Of a stretch of 64,000 nt of DNA, positions 10,109-18,131 are shown piece after piece. Position numbers and translations under genes: made by a program. The notes below the pieces were generated by a model. It did no database searches and was not told the origin of the DNA. It saw only the letters and a program-made list of their open reading frames with translations. Where the stretch lies: positions 48,407-112,406 of the forward strand of contig JAFUKI010000039.1 in the NCBI GenBank assembly GCA_017467815.1. The letters run 5' to 3'. The stretch's first letter is position 1, and every line of letters begins with the position of its first letter. The DNA is from Clostridia bacterium (GTDB taxonomy: Bacteria; Bacillota; Clostridia; Oscillospirales; CAG-272).

Positions 10109-10530
10109 TGGAATATATCACAAATGATGTGCTGCAGACGGAAAAATTGGGTACCGAACTGGCACAATCCCTGCCGGGGGGACCTGTGTTTGTAGCATTA
10201 TACGGAGACCTGGGCGCCGGTAAAACAGCTTTTGTCCGCGGTTTTACCAGCGTACTTTCCCCGGGCAGCCGTGTAAAAAGTCCCACCTATACCATTGTAA
10301 ACGAATACCGCAAAGGCAAACGCCCTGTCTACCATTTCGATCTCTATCGTATCGAATCGGAGGACGACCTGGATGCCATCGGGTTCGATGAATATGTGCA
10401 GAACGGTATCTGCATTGCCGAATGGTGCGAACATATCGGAACACTTCTGCCCGATCACGCCATTACGGTAAAAATCGAAAAAACAGGTGAAAACGGAAGA
10501 AAGATTACGATCTGTAACGAAGGAGAGTGA
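10108..10530 (+). CDS. tsaE: tRNA t6A biosynthesis ATPase TsaE
   Basis: Small P-loop protein of 140 residues required for N6-threonylcarbamoyladenosine (t6A37) in ANN-decoding tRNAs, working with TsaB and TsaD. The Walker A motif GDLGAGKTAFVRG and the conserved SPTYTIVNEY segment are present, as is the YHFDLYRI motif. It is translationally coupled to fhs (TAATG) and followed by tsaB. tsaD is not in the window. Confidence 0.96.
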   Translation: MEYITNDVLQTEKLGTELAQSLPGGPVFVALYGDLGAGKTAFVRGFTSVLSPGSRVKSPTYTIVNEYRKGKRPVYHFDLYRIESEDDLDAIGFDEYVQNGICIAEWCEHIGTLLPDHAITVKIEKTGENGRKITICNEGE

Positions 10531-10535
10531 CCACC

Positions 10536-11252
10536 ATGCGTATACTGGCAGTTGATACATCAGCTCCCACAGCCACCGCAGCCATTATGACGGACGGTAA
10601 AATGACCGGACTGTATTCATTACAAACCAATACGCACAGTACCACACTCCTGCCCATGATCGAATCCATGCTGGAAAAACTGCAGCTTGATGTGCAGGAT
10701 TTTGACCTGCTGACAGCGGCAGTGGGCCCCGGTTCCTTCACCGGCATCCGTATCGGTGTTTCCACCATCAAGGGATTGGCATTCACGCATAATATCCCCT
10801 GTATCGGTGTTTCCTCCCTGGAAGCAATGGCATGGACAATATCCGGCTTCAGCGGCATCCTCTGTCCGGCACTGAACGCCCGGAGAAATCAGGTGTATAC
10901 GGCATCTTTCGAATGTGACGGTATAAATCCTCCGAAACGCATTGCGGAAGACAATGTACTCCCTGTGGAAGAAGTCTGCGAAAAGCTGGCACAGTATAAC
11001 AAACCGGTTTATGTTACCGGAGACGGATATACCATGCTCCATGCTGCAGCCAAAGAAGGTCTGTTGTCCCCGACGCCGGAAATGCTTCGTTACCCCAACG
11101 CATTCGGCGCAGCCCAGGCAGCACAACTGCATTATTCCAGCGCAGAAGACAAATCGGTATTCACCGAAGCCCACCTTCTCCCCGTGTACCTGCGCAAGTC
11201 CCAGGCTGAACGGGAAAGGGAAGAACGTCTGGCGGAAAAAGCTGAAAAATAA
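10536..11252 (+). CDS. tsaB: tRNA t6A biosynthesis protein TsaB
   Basis: ASKHA-fold partner of TsaD/TsaE, about 238 residues. It starts MRILAVDTSAPTATAAI, the typical phosphate-1 strand, and carries VGPGSFTGIRIG, the family signature. The ATG at 10536 has AGGAG ten bases upstream. A GTG at 10527 overlaps the tsaE stop but lies on top of that binding site, so it was not chosen. Last gene of the fhs operon, closed by a hairpin terminator. Confidence 0.95.
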   Translation: MRILAVDTSAPTATAAIMTDGKMTGLYSLQTNTHSTTLLPMIESMLEKLQLDVQDFDLLTAAVGPGSFTGIRIGVSTIKGLAFTHNIPCIGVSSLEAMAWTISGFSGILCPALNARRNQVYTASFECDGINPPKRIAEDNVLPVEEVCEKLAQYNKPVYVTGDGYTMLHAAAKEGLLSPTPEMLRYPNAFGAAQAAQLHYSSAEDKSVFTEAHLLPVYLRKSQAEREREERLAEKAEK

Positions 11253-11268
11253 TGATATAGAACAAAGA

Positions 11269-11306
11269 GAAAACTGCTGTACCATTTTGTGATACAGCAG
11301 TTTTTC
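11269..11306 (+). terminator. Bidirectional terminator after tsaB
   Basis: Arms CTGCTGTA and TACAGCAG (11273-11300) followed by TTTTTCTT; reverse strand is followed by T-rich sequence too. The same stem recurs in the tRNA-Val terminator at 12449-12485. Confidence 0.88.
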
Positions 11307-11319
11307 TTATGTCCGAGAA

Positions 11320-12160
11320 TTATTCGAATGTCACACTGGTGTAATATACATCGTTGTCATTGGCATAAACAATGCAGTCGATCACATTGTCCTGTACAGA
11401 ACCGGTACGGGGGGAACTGATGCTGAAGGATACAGCGGCGAATTCGCCGAGGTCCTTGGTCTGTGTCAGCGCCCAACCGTTTTCGGAGGCAAAGTATACA
11501 TCCAGTTTGGCGGATGCTTCGTTGAGATGGCAGACCAGCAGGTAATCCGTACCATCGGCAGCTTCCGTCATTCTGACAGAAGAATCGTCAGTAAGTCCGG
11601 CAATGTTCAGTTCTTCACTGGAAATCAGTTCCGTACCGTCAAAAACAGCATGATAATGTTTCAGCGTATTTTCCAGCAGCGCGGCATTGTCACGACCATC
11701 GGCATCATCGAAGTCAAACTGACGGTATGTATAGAAAATATGCAGCTTTCCATCCTGATCCAGATAAACACCGCCTTTGCCATCGGAAAGCGTGTAGAAT
11801 CTTGTGTAATTATCGGAAAGTTCCTTGTCAAAGGTGTACTTGGTATTCTCCTTGGACACAGTTACCGTATCCGTATCCAGAGCATACCTGGTAACAGAGA
11901 AATTCTTGGTATTTCCGATTGAGAGAGAGGATACCATGCCGGAAGCGGAATTCACAACAAGTGCCGTGTTTCCGGTTGGGGGAGAAATATAAATCCATCC
12001 GTCCGGCAGTTTGTACATGGTCAGATATTTGTCCTGCATGGAAGGATAGCTGTCGGAATAGAGAATGGAAACCGTATTGTCGTTAGCGATCTTTACGATG
12101 TGGAAGGATTCCTTGTTTTCGACAGAATTACTAAGGTGTGCCGTGTAATAGCGGAAAACA
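11320..12160 (-). pseudogene. N-terminally truncated, probably exported beta-propeller-like protein
   Basis: The coding-quality part is about 270-280 C-terminal residues with repeated strand-rich, aspartate/glycine-rich units (DGKGGVYLDQDGKLHIFYTY, DGTELISSEELNI, NVIDCIVYANDNDVYYTSV). This recalls BNR/propeller repeats, though I cannot name the family. No plausible start with a binding site exists at its 5' end; the first in-frame ATG is at 12039. The open frame continues upstream without coding character and runs backwards through the tRNA-Val gene, which shows it is not a real N-terminus. I read this as the tail of a gene whose front half was lost. The 5' boundary is approximate. Confidence 0.6.
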
Positions 12161-12323
12161 TATTGTTTTGCAAGTGGTAATAGTGCGGAATTTTCAAAAA
12201 GGAATTTATACAGAATTGACAAAAAAACGGAGGCAGCTGCAAGGGAGAGATTTTTGTGATATAACGGTAGGAAAATAGTGGTAGAGAACAATCCTTCGCT
12301 GGAAAATATTTTATAAAAAAGTA

Positions 12324-12352
12324 TTGCATTTTTATTCCCGGTATGATATAAT
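12324..12352 (+). promoter_or_regulatory. Promoter of tRNA-Val
   Basis: TTGCAT (12324-12329), 17 bases, TATAAT (12347-12352), twelve bases before the tRNA 5' end. Confidence 0.85.
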
Positions 12353-12363
12353 ACTAACCACAA

Positions 12364-12437
12364 GGAAGCATAGCTCAGTTGGTTAGAGTACTTGCTTGAC
12401 ATGCAAGGGGTCACTGGTTCGAATCCAGTTGTTTCCA
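12364..12437 (+). tRNA. tRNA-Val (anticodon GAC)
   Basis: A complete cloverleaf of 74 bases. Acceptor arms GGAAGCA and TGTTTCC pair with one G-U, the D arm is GCTC/GAGT, and the anticodon stem CTTGC/GCAAG encloses the loop TTGACAT, giving anticodon GAC. The T arm is ACTGG-TTCGAAT-CCAGT and the discriminator is A. CCA is not encoded. It is a single, monocistronic tRNA with its own promoter and terminator. No second copy of its 3' end was seen nearby, so there is no sign of integration at this site. Confidence 0.97.
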
Positions 12438-12444
12438 TAAACAA

Positions 12445-12491
12445 AAAACTGCTGTATTTGCGTAAGATCACGCACGTACAGCAGTTTTTTT
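12445..12491 (+). terminator. Terminator of tRNA-Val
   Basis: Arms ACTGCTGTA (12449-12457) and TACAGCAGT (12477-12485) with an inner GCGT/ACGC stem, then a run of T. Confidence 0.88.
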
Positions 12492-12503
12492 GTTGACCGT
12501 TTA

Positions 12504-12920
12504 TTATTCTGTAATTTTCACCCCATCCGGCACAAGCGTCTTTGTCAGTACCCTGCCGTCCGAAGACTTGGTGTGTTCCACATACAGAATACCATAGGGT
12601 GTAGGATACGCAATTTTTACGTGATTCAGATTTCCGAGCCTGGGTGTAATCCGGATTTCCTCGCACCAGGGTCTCGGTATCTCCATGCCGCCAACCACAT
12701 AGGTGAGAAAGGGAAGCGGCATACAAGCCTTCCGTGACAAAAACCGGTACGCATCCGGAGCGCGGCATAGACATCCTTTCTGCCATCTTCAGGCAGCACA
12801 TACCCACCCGCCCTGATCTGCGTAAAAATGCTTTCATAGGATCCGATCTGCATATTTTTGCGCATTTTCAGATTCTCAATACCGGAAGCATTCTTGGCAG
12901 AAACAATAGTTTGATGAGAG
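12504..12920 (-). pseudogene. Remnant of a bacterial alpha-L-rhamnosidase-like glycosidase
   Basis: The segment 12504-12740 encodes a C-terminal piece ending ...VPDGVKITE. It contains EEIRITPRLGNL, then AYPTPYGILYVEH and TKTLVPDGV. This order (PRLG, PTPYG, short strand, T.PxG) is typical of the C-terminal beta domain of GH78-type rhamnosidases. Farther upstream (to about 12920) the coding potential continues in a different frame (IGSYESIFTQIRAGGYVLPEDG) before stopping, so the gene is both frameshifted and missing its catalytic part. No start site is present. Family assignment is by eye and only covers the tail. Confidence 0.55.
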
Positions 12921-12962
12921 GTGAATTTTTCATTTTGTCTACATGAGAAATTGAGTAATCAT

Positions 12963-13379
12963 TCAGTTTTCGGCAAAGCAGATTTGACAGGGTGAAAAAC
13001 CGTCCTCTTCCGCCTGTGCATAATCATCCGTATACGCCTTGTTGGAATCCTTGATTTGGGAAACACTGGAACAGCTGCTTTTGTGAATCTTCTTCGAGGA
13101 TGTATTCAGTACATAAGCCGAGTTCGCATTCGTCCCGCCAATGCCCACCGTCTCGGATACCGCATCATCGTATCCCGCCGACGGAACAGCCGCCTCCCCG
13201 GATAACGATACTTCACCGCCGGAAAGGGATACGGAATCCGCCGAAACAGCCAGAATACCGTTTGCCGGAATACTGTCGGATGGCATACGGTTGGTGTGAT
13301 ATGCTGAAACCGCGGCTATTCCGGTCAGAATAAGAAAGAAAACAACCGCGCAGGTCAGACATAACAGAAATTTTTTCAT
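12963..13379 (-). CDS. Membrane-anchored protein with Ada-like zinc-binding motif
   Basis: 138 residues. Residues 5-26 are a hydrophobic anchor or signal segment, followed by a Ser/Val-rich linker. The C-terminal 50 residues hold YVLNTSSKKIHKSSCSSV and FSPCQICF. This Cys-plus-CxxC arrangement is seen in Ada-type metal-binding modules attached to exported nucleases and other surface proteins; here no enzyme domain accompanies it. The start overlaps the manA stop by four bases (ATGA), so it belongs to the ROK-manA operon. The module probably binds zinc outside the membrane; its purpose is unknown. Confidence 0.75.
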   Translation of the reverse strand: MKKFLLCLTCAVVFFLILTGIAAVSAYHTNRMPSDSIPANGILAVSADSVSLSGGEVSLSGEAAVPSAGYDDAVSETVGIGGTNANSAYVLNTSSKKIHKSSCSSVSQIKDSNKAYTDDYAQAEEDGFSPCQICFAEN

Positions 13380-14356
13380 ATAGAATTGATCGTTGTCACA
13401 AGAAGGGTGAGTTCTCCTGCAACGGTAACATCCCCAAGACCGGCAGGCAGGAAATAACTTTCCCCCTTCTGCACATCACAGGAAAAATCCCCGCAGAGAA
13501 TCTGTCCGTTTTCCCCACTCAGCACGAGAAGGGAAGCAAAACTCCGTTCATCTACAGAAAAATGTACACTGCCGTCCCCGGCGGAAGTATATTTCGTAAC
13601 CTTAAAATACTGACAGTCACACAAAACATCATCATTCACAGGCATTTCCCTGGAATAACGCTGAGCGGAAATTTCCGCATCTGTGTAGGAACGCACAACA
13701 TCCATCGCCTGGGCAACGTGCAGCTGACGCAGTGTACCGTCCGCCTGTCTGCGATTGTAATCGTATACCCGATACGTCACATTGGAATTCTGCTGGATCT
13801 CAGCAATGAGAATCCCGGCACCGATGGCGTGTACCAGACCGTGGGGGATAAAATAACATTCCCCGGCTTTTACGGGTACATACCGCAGAACGGATTCTGT
13901 CTCACCGGATGTAACCGCATGAGCAAAATCGTCCAGCGTACAGTCATCTTTCAAACCGTAAACCAGCTGTGCACCCGGTTCTGCTTCCATGATATACCAC
14001 ATTTCCATCTTTCCCAGATCATCCGCATGGGCAAGCGCATAGGCATCGTCGGGGTGGACCTGTACGGAAAGATCGTCAAAAGCATCCAGAAACTTTACCA
14101 GCAAGGGAAAACGCTCGCCGTCCGCATCGCATCCGAGAATATTACACGGGTCTTGTTCGATATACTGATCCAGCCGCATTCCGGCGAAAACACCGTTGTC
14201 GATGATGTTTACCCCGTCACTGCGCACGGTCAGTTCCCAGGATTCTGCGATTTTGTCAAAGGGTGCTGTTTTGTGATAATTTTCAATAAGTTTACTGCCG
14301 CCCCAGATGGCCTGTTTGGTAACGGGACGCAGTTTCATAGGATATTTGTTCAGCAT
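13376..14356 (-). CDS. manA: Mannose-6-phosphate isomerase, class I
   Basis: Interconverts mannose-6-phosphate and fructose-6-phosphate; zinc-dependent cupin enzyme, about 326 residues. Family features: the N-terminal IWGGSKL, the metal-binding QVHPDD, the MWYIMEAEPGA strand, and FIPHGLVHAIGAGILIAEIQQNSNVTYRVYDY with the remaining ligands. The start MLNKYPMK has GAGG six bases upstream; an ATG twelve bases earlier overlaps the upstream stop but leaves no binding site. Second gene after a ROK regulator, which suggests sugar-responsive control. Confidence 0.93.
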   Translation of the reverse strand: MLNKYPMKLRPVTKQAIWGGSKLIENYHKTAPFDKIAESWELTVRSDGVNIIDNGVFAGMRLDQYIEQDPCNILGCDADGERFPLLVKFLDAFDDLSVQVHPDDAYALAHADDLGKMEMWYIMEAEPGAQLVYGLKDDCTLDDFAHAVTSGETESVLRYVPVKAGECYFIPHGLVHAIGAGILIAEIQQNSNVTYRVYDYNRRQADGTLRQLHVAQAMDVVRSYTDAEISAQRYSREMPVNDDVLCDCQYFKVTKYTSAGDGSVHFSVDERSFASLLVLSGENGQILCGDFSCDVQKGESYFLPAGLGDVTVAGELTLLVTTINSI

Positions 14357-14364
14357 AGTAAACC

Positions 14365-15426
14365 TCATACATTGTTTTTGTCAAAGATAATCCGTTCCAG
14401 CCACTGTGACCGCAGCCGCATAACAAGACCGCGGTGGGACTGCCGGTTTTCGTAGTGCATACCCAGAATGTCCGGCAGATGATCGTATCGGTGGTGGTAT
14501 TTCTCGTGAAGAATCCGGCACAGTTCCGGGGAAACGCTGCTGCAGCCGTCAGCAAGCTCTTCAAATTCCAGTATGATCACGTGCGGTGCGAGAATCTGAA
14601 TACAGTTGTGTACCGGTCCCGAAAGAACCGCCGCGTATTCGGAAGGGGACTTGCATCTCTGCAGGGCAGACCGGACCGTATTGCCTGCAGGGAGAACCAT
14701 ATTGCCGAAATCGCAGGGATGACCGGGCGTACCGTCCAAAAAATCACCGCGGATCATAAATGTACCGTCAGTACTGTCCGCGCCGATAAACCAGTACAGA
14801 ATATTCTTCCGGGCATAATCGGGAATCACGGAAACGTTGGACAGGGCAGACAGATTCACGCCGGATTCCGGATAAACAGACAGCATGGGGAAGTACTCAC
14901 CGATTACCTCACAAAGCCGTATGTTCTTCAGCTCCGGTATATACGTCCCGTTCACACTGTCACTTTCCGGATTATATATACCCGGCAATGACACGCCAAA
15001 ACCGAAACAATCGTCGAACGCATAGTTCTCGTAAGAATGTTCCATAATCTCGGTCAGAAAATCATGCAGATTATCCTCGTATAAACGATCGTTTTTATAG
15101 GTATGTGTGATGGTCTCAATAGGTACCAACCCCAGATTCAGTACGGAAAAGCAGAAATTCTTCTTGGACAGATCCAGCACAAAGGCAAATTTGTCCGTGT
15201 TGAGTGCCAGAATTCCCGCGCGTCTGCCGGCAGTAGCCTTGATCTCCTTCTGCTGCTTCAGAATTCCGGCATCCAGAAGGGCATCCGCAATTTTTCCGGC
15301 AGTAACCAGGGAAAGACCGGTGATTCCGGCAATTTCAGCACGGCTGATCTGTTCTGCACCTGCAATGACATTGAAAATGGATTTCACACTTTCATATCGT
15401 ATATTGGCCAATTGGAATGAACTCAT
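14365..15426 (-). CDS. ROK-family transcriptional repressor
   Basis: About 353 residues. The N-terminal winged helix (residues 15-75: SRAEIAGITGLSLVTAGKIADALLDAGIL) is followed by a degenerate ROK sugar-kinase-like ATPase fold (FVLDLSKKNFCFSVLNLG, FGFGVSLPGIYN, DGTPGHPCDFGNMVL). It heads an operon with manA and the zinc-motif protein, so it probably senses a hexose or phosphosugar. A perfect inverted repeat sits between its promoter and start (15439-15457), which suggests autoregulation. ATG at 15426 has GAGG seven bases upstream. The ligand cannot be told from the sequence. Confidence 0.85.
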   Translation of the reverse strand: MSSFQLANIRYESVKSIFNVIAGAEQISRAEIAGITGLSLVTAGKIADALLDAGILKQQKEIKATAGRRAGILALNTDKFAFVLDLSKKNFCFSVLNLGLVPIETITHTYKNDRLYEDNLHDFLTEIMEHSYENYAFDDCFGFGVSLPGIYNPESDSVNGTYIPELKNIRLCEVIGEYFPMLSVYPESGVNLSALSNVSVIPDYARKNILYWFIGADSTDGTFMIRGDFLDGTPGHPCDFGNMVLPAGNTVRSALQRCKSPSEYAAVLSGPVHNCIQILAPHVIILEFEELADGCSSVSPELCRILHEKYHHRYDHLPDILGMHYENRQSHRGLVMRLRSQWLERIIFDKNNV

Positions 15427-15438
15427 CAAAAAACCTCA

Positions 15439-15457
15439 GATAATATTTGTTATTATC
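15439..15457. promoter_or_regulatory. Candidate operator of the ROK repressor
   Basis: Perfect 7-base inverted repeat, GATAATA-N5-TATTATC, lying immediately downstream of the -10 box and upstream of the ribosome binding site. The position fits a repressor blocking transcription. Confidence 0.6.
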
Positions 15458-15486
15458 ATTATAATAAAAAAAAGGGAACTTGTCAA
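15458..15486 (-). promoter_or_regulatory. Consensus promoter of the ROK-manA operon
   Basis: Minus strand TTGACA (15481-15486), 17 bases including a run of eight T, and TATAAT (15458-15463): a full consensus match, as expected for a promoter held down by a repressor. Confidence 0.88.
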
Positions 15487-15571
15487 GAAAATTAATACAC
15501 GGCCTTAAAAATGATCGGAACGCAAAAAACGTGACAAAAAACGCCGATATTAGGCATTTGGATAAAATATA

Positions 15572-15600
15572 TTGACAAATACGTTAGGCGGCTGTATAAT
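15572..15600 (+). promoter_or_regulatory. Consensus promoter of the BlaI-like operon
   Basis: TTGACA (15572-15577), 17 bases, TATAAT (15595-15600). A TTAGGC direct repeat lies at 15550 and 15584, the second copy within the spacer. Confidence 0.85.
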
Positions 15601-15644
15601 AATGGTGAAACAGAAGACAAATACTGAAAAGGCAGAAGTGAAAA

Positions 15645-16085
15645 ATGATGAACGAAGAAGCTTTACGCAAAGAAATTGACACTATGCTGGATAAAGCGGA
15701 AAGGGTGGACTATTCCATAAAACTGCCGGATACGGAATATGACGTGATGGAAGCCCTCTGGGACAGTGAGATCCCCGTTACAACTGCCAAACTGATGCAG
15801 ACCATCGGAGTGGAACGGGGCTGGAAGACACCTACGCTGATCTCGTTTCTTGCACGGCTTGAGGAAAGGGGATTTGTATATTCCATCAAGAACGGCAAGG
15901 AGCGCTGTTATTTTCCCCTGGCACAGAAAACCAGGTATATCGATCAGGTGACCAGACGTTTTCTGCAGCAGTACCACAACAATTCCTTTGTCCATCTGCT
16001 GGCTGTACTTTTCCCGGACCGGAAAATGCCGGATGAAGAGATCGACGCCATGCTGGAATGGCTGGAAAACGACAAAAACTTATGA
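15645..16085 (+). CDS. BlaI/MecI/CopY-family winged-helix repressor
   Basis: 146 residues. The winged helix (residues about 25-95) reads EYDVMEALWDSEIPVTTAKL then GWKTPTLISFLARLEERGFV, and YFPLAQKTRYIDQ follows; these are hallmarks of BlaI-type repressors. The C-terminal dimerisation part ends in an acidic helix (EEIDAMLEWLEND). In classical systems the partner is a BlaR1 sensor protease; none is present here. The stop overlaps the next gene (ATGA). Two ATGs in tandem (15645, 15648) make the exact start uncertain. It likely represses its own operon. Confidence 0.85.
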   Translation: MMNEEALRKEIDTMLDKAERVDYSIKLPDTEYDVMEALWDSEIPVTTAKLMQTIGVERGWKTPTLISFLARLEERGFVYSIKNGKERCYFPLAQKTRYIDQVTRRFLQQYHNNSFVHLLAVLFPDRKMPDEEIDAMLEWLENDKNL

Positions 16086-16840
16086 GTACCATCGAAATAA
16101 GCAGATCCCGGTTCTATCAGATCACCTATGATGTAACCAAAGAATCCCACGAGCGATTCAATATCGGTACTTATAAAGAGAAGAAACTACACCTTGTCCT
16201 GAAGCGGTACTTTGAGCAGAATATGGATTACCACGAGGTCCCCTGCAACGGTTTTATTGCGGATATCCTGAGAGAGAACACCATTACGGAAATCGAAACA
16301 TCGGGTTTTACCGGTCTGAATCCCAAACTGGACGCATATCTGCCGGAATATCAGGTCACATTGGTTCTTCCGCTGGCTTCGCAGAAATACGTGTCATGGA
16401 TCGATCTGGAAACCGGTGAGATCTCTCCGAAAAGACGGTCGCCTAAAAAACAGACTGTCTACAACGCCCTTTGCGAATGTATCCGGATAAAGAAGCATAT
16501 AGGGGCAAAAAACCTGAGGATTCTGGCGGTCATGCTGGAAATGCAGGAATACCGGGTTCTGGACGGCTGGAGTACGGACCGCAAAAAAGGATCCCACCGC
16601 TATGAACGAATCCCCACGGATCTGCTGGAAATATACGAGCTGACGGACAAATCTTCCTATGCGGAATGGATTCCCGACGTATGCCAAAAAGAATTTACCG
16701 TGGAGACATTTGCCAAACATGCAAAAATTCCGGCGGAAACTGCCCGTACCGTTATCAAGCTGATGGAGCATATGGGGATCCTGGCATTTGCCGGAAAAAG
16801 CGGCCGTAAATATTTGTATTCCCGAACAGATGATTTATAA
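16082..16840 (+). CDS. Unknown protein with possible nuclease-like core and C-terminal winged helix
   Basis: 252 residues, start ATG overlapping the BlaI-like stop. I do not recognise a named function. Two parts are visible. Residues 30-100 read GTYKEKKLHLVLKRYF, HEVPCNGFIADI, TEIET, KLDAYLPEYQVTLVLPL. This gives an acidic order E52...D61...E70-x-E72 between predicted strands, which loosely recalls the PD-(D/E)XK restriction-endonuclease fold, but without the canonical lysine. Residues 205-250 (FTVETFAKHAKIPAETARTVIKLMEHMGIL...RKYLY) look like a winged helix. It is co-transcribed with the BlaI-like repressor. The nuclease idea is inference only. Confidence 0.65.
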   Translation: MSTIEISRSRFYQITYDVTKESHERFNIGTYKEKKLHLVLKRYFEQNMDYHEVPCNGFIADILRENTITEIETSGFTGLNPKLDAYLPEYQVTLVLPLASQKYVSWIDLETGEISPKRRSPKKQTVYNALCECIRIKKHIGAKNLRILAVMLEMQEYRVLDGWSTDRKKGSHRYERIPTDLLEIYELTDKSSYAEWIPDVCQKEFTVETFAKHAKIPAETARTVIKLMEHMGILAFAGKSGRKYLYSRTDDL

Positions 16841-16847
16841 AAAAGTA

Positions 16848-16876
16848 TTGAAATTCACCGAAAAAAATAATATAAT
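16848..16876 (+). promoter_or_regulatory. Promoter of the XpaC-like gene
   Basis: TTGAAA (16848-16853), 17 bases, TATAAT (16871-16876), starting right after the upstream stop. Confidence 0.8.
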
Positions 16877-16926
16877 TAAAACTGACAGATAAATCGGACT
16901 TATAGAAAAAAGGAGCATCTGCTGAA

Positions 16927-18129
16927 TTGAATAATCCCAAAGACGGGAAGGGATTCCATTTTGATTTTTCAAAAATTCCGATCCCCGTTATCGTACTGGC
17001 TTATATATGTTATTTTCCCGCAGGGGTAATACTGTCCGTTCTGCGTTTCTTCGGTCCTTCCGCACAGAATGAGAAACAAAACGAAGACAAGACGCAGCAA
17101 CAGGAATTTCTTCAGAATCAGAAAACCACACCCCGGAAAGCGGAAAGTGATCCCAAAGCGGAAAATGCCGCAAAAAAGAAAAAGAACCGCAAAGCCAAAC
17201 ATAGCGTTGTCGCCATTGTTCTGTATATACTGGCAGTCATGTTTGTATTTGCCGGTGTAATGCAGACACTGGACGGTGCCAAGGCTGCGGAAAATATCCT
17301 GGATTTTCTCAGAAATATTCTGCTGAACGACTCCATTGTGCTGTATCTTCTGGGTCTGGCATCCTATATCGGGGGCAGTATTTTCAAAAACAGGACGGAC
17401 CGTCAGAATGTTCTGCGTTCCATCATCGGAAACAGAAACAGCATCCATCTTACCAGACTGTCTGCCATATCGGGAACTTCCGTCAAAAAAGTCCGCAGAG
17501 ACCTGCAGTCCATGATTGACAAAGGCGAATTCGGCGAGGAAGCCTATATTGATATGGCAAAAGGTGTGTTCATGCGTTTCCCCGATACAGAGCCGGATGC
17601 GGATCCCGAAACAAAAACAGCCGGATTTTCAGTGGAAAACGAAGAATCCGCTGAAAAAACGGAAAATCAGAATGAGAATTTCCGTGCCATCATACTGGAA
17701 ATCCGCCGTCTGAATGACGAAATCAAGGATTATGCCGTATCGGAAAGAATCTATCGTATCGAAGAACATACTCAGAACATATTCGACTATGTTACGGACC
17801 ACCCCGAAGCAATGCCCCAGATCCGTACATTCCTGAATTATTATCTCCCGACCACTCTGAAACTGCTGGAATCCTACAGAAGAATCGAGCAGGTAGGGGT
17901 AGCCGGAGAGAATATGAAGAAATCCAAGGAGAATATCGAAAATATTCTGGATATGCTGGTACGTGGATATGAGCAGCAGGTTGACCAGCTCTTCCGCCAC
18001 GAATCCATGGATATATCCTCGGAAATTTCCGTTCTGGAAACCATGATGAAGCAGGACGGACTTGACGGACACATGGATTTTGATTTCGGCAGTGCGGCTG
18101 CGCAGAGTATGCCGGAAGATAAACAATAA
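16927..18129 (+). CDS. XpaC-like membrane protein (5-bromo-4-chloroindolyl phosphate hydrolysis family)
   Basis: 400 residues, TTG start (AGGAG 11 bases upstream; no in-frame ATG nearby). Hydrophobic segments at about 18-41, 95-115 and 131-152 are separated by a Lys/Gln-rich linker (40-92). A wHTH-like patch near 170-200 (LSAISGTSVKKVRRDLQSMIDKG) follows. The C-terminal XpaC domain is RIYRIEEHTQNIFDYVTDHPEAMPQIRTFLNYYLPTTLKLLESY, followed by a long helix. In other genomes XpaC usually neighbours TelA-type tellurite-resistance genes; none is here. The molecular role of the family is not established. Confidence 0.82.
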   Translation: MNNPKDGKGFHFDFSKIPIPVIVLAYICYFPAGVILSVLRFFGPSAQNEKQNEDKTQQQEFLQNQKTTPRKAESDPKAENAAKKKKNRKAKHSVVAIVLYILAVMFVFAGVMQTLDGAKAAENILDFLRNILLNDSIVLYLLGLASYIGGSIFKNRTDRQNVLRSIIGNRNSIHLTRLSAISGTSVKKVRRDLQSMIDKGEFGEEAYIDMAKGVFMRFPDTEPDADPETKTAGFSVENEESAEKTENQNENFRAIILEIRRLNDEIKDYAVSERIYRIEEHTQNIFDYVTDHPEAMPQIRTFLNYYLPTTLKLLESYRRIEQVGVAGENMKKSKENIENILDMLVRGYEQQVDQLFRHESMDISSEISVLETMMKQDGLDGHMDFDFGSAAAQSMPEDKQ

Positions 18130-18131
18130 TA

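Noticed and set aside
12364..12437. tRNA-Val as an integration site of a mobile element
   Set aside because: No direct repeat of the tRNA 3' end, no integrase and no element boundary were found nearby.
11320..12837. A 505-codon open frame on the minus strand
   Set aside because: It reads backwards through an intact tRNA-Val with its promoter and terminator. Only the part below about 12160 has protein-like composition, so the full frame is not a gene.
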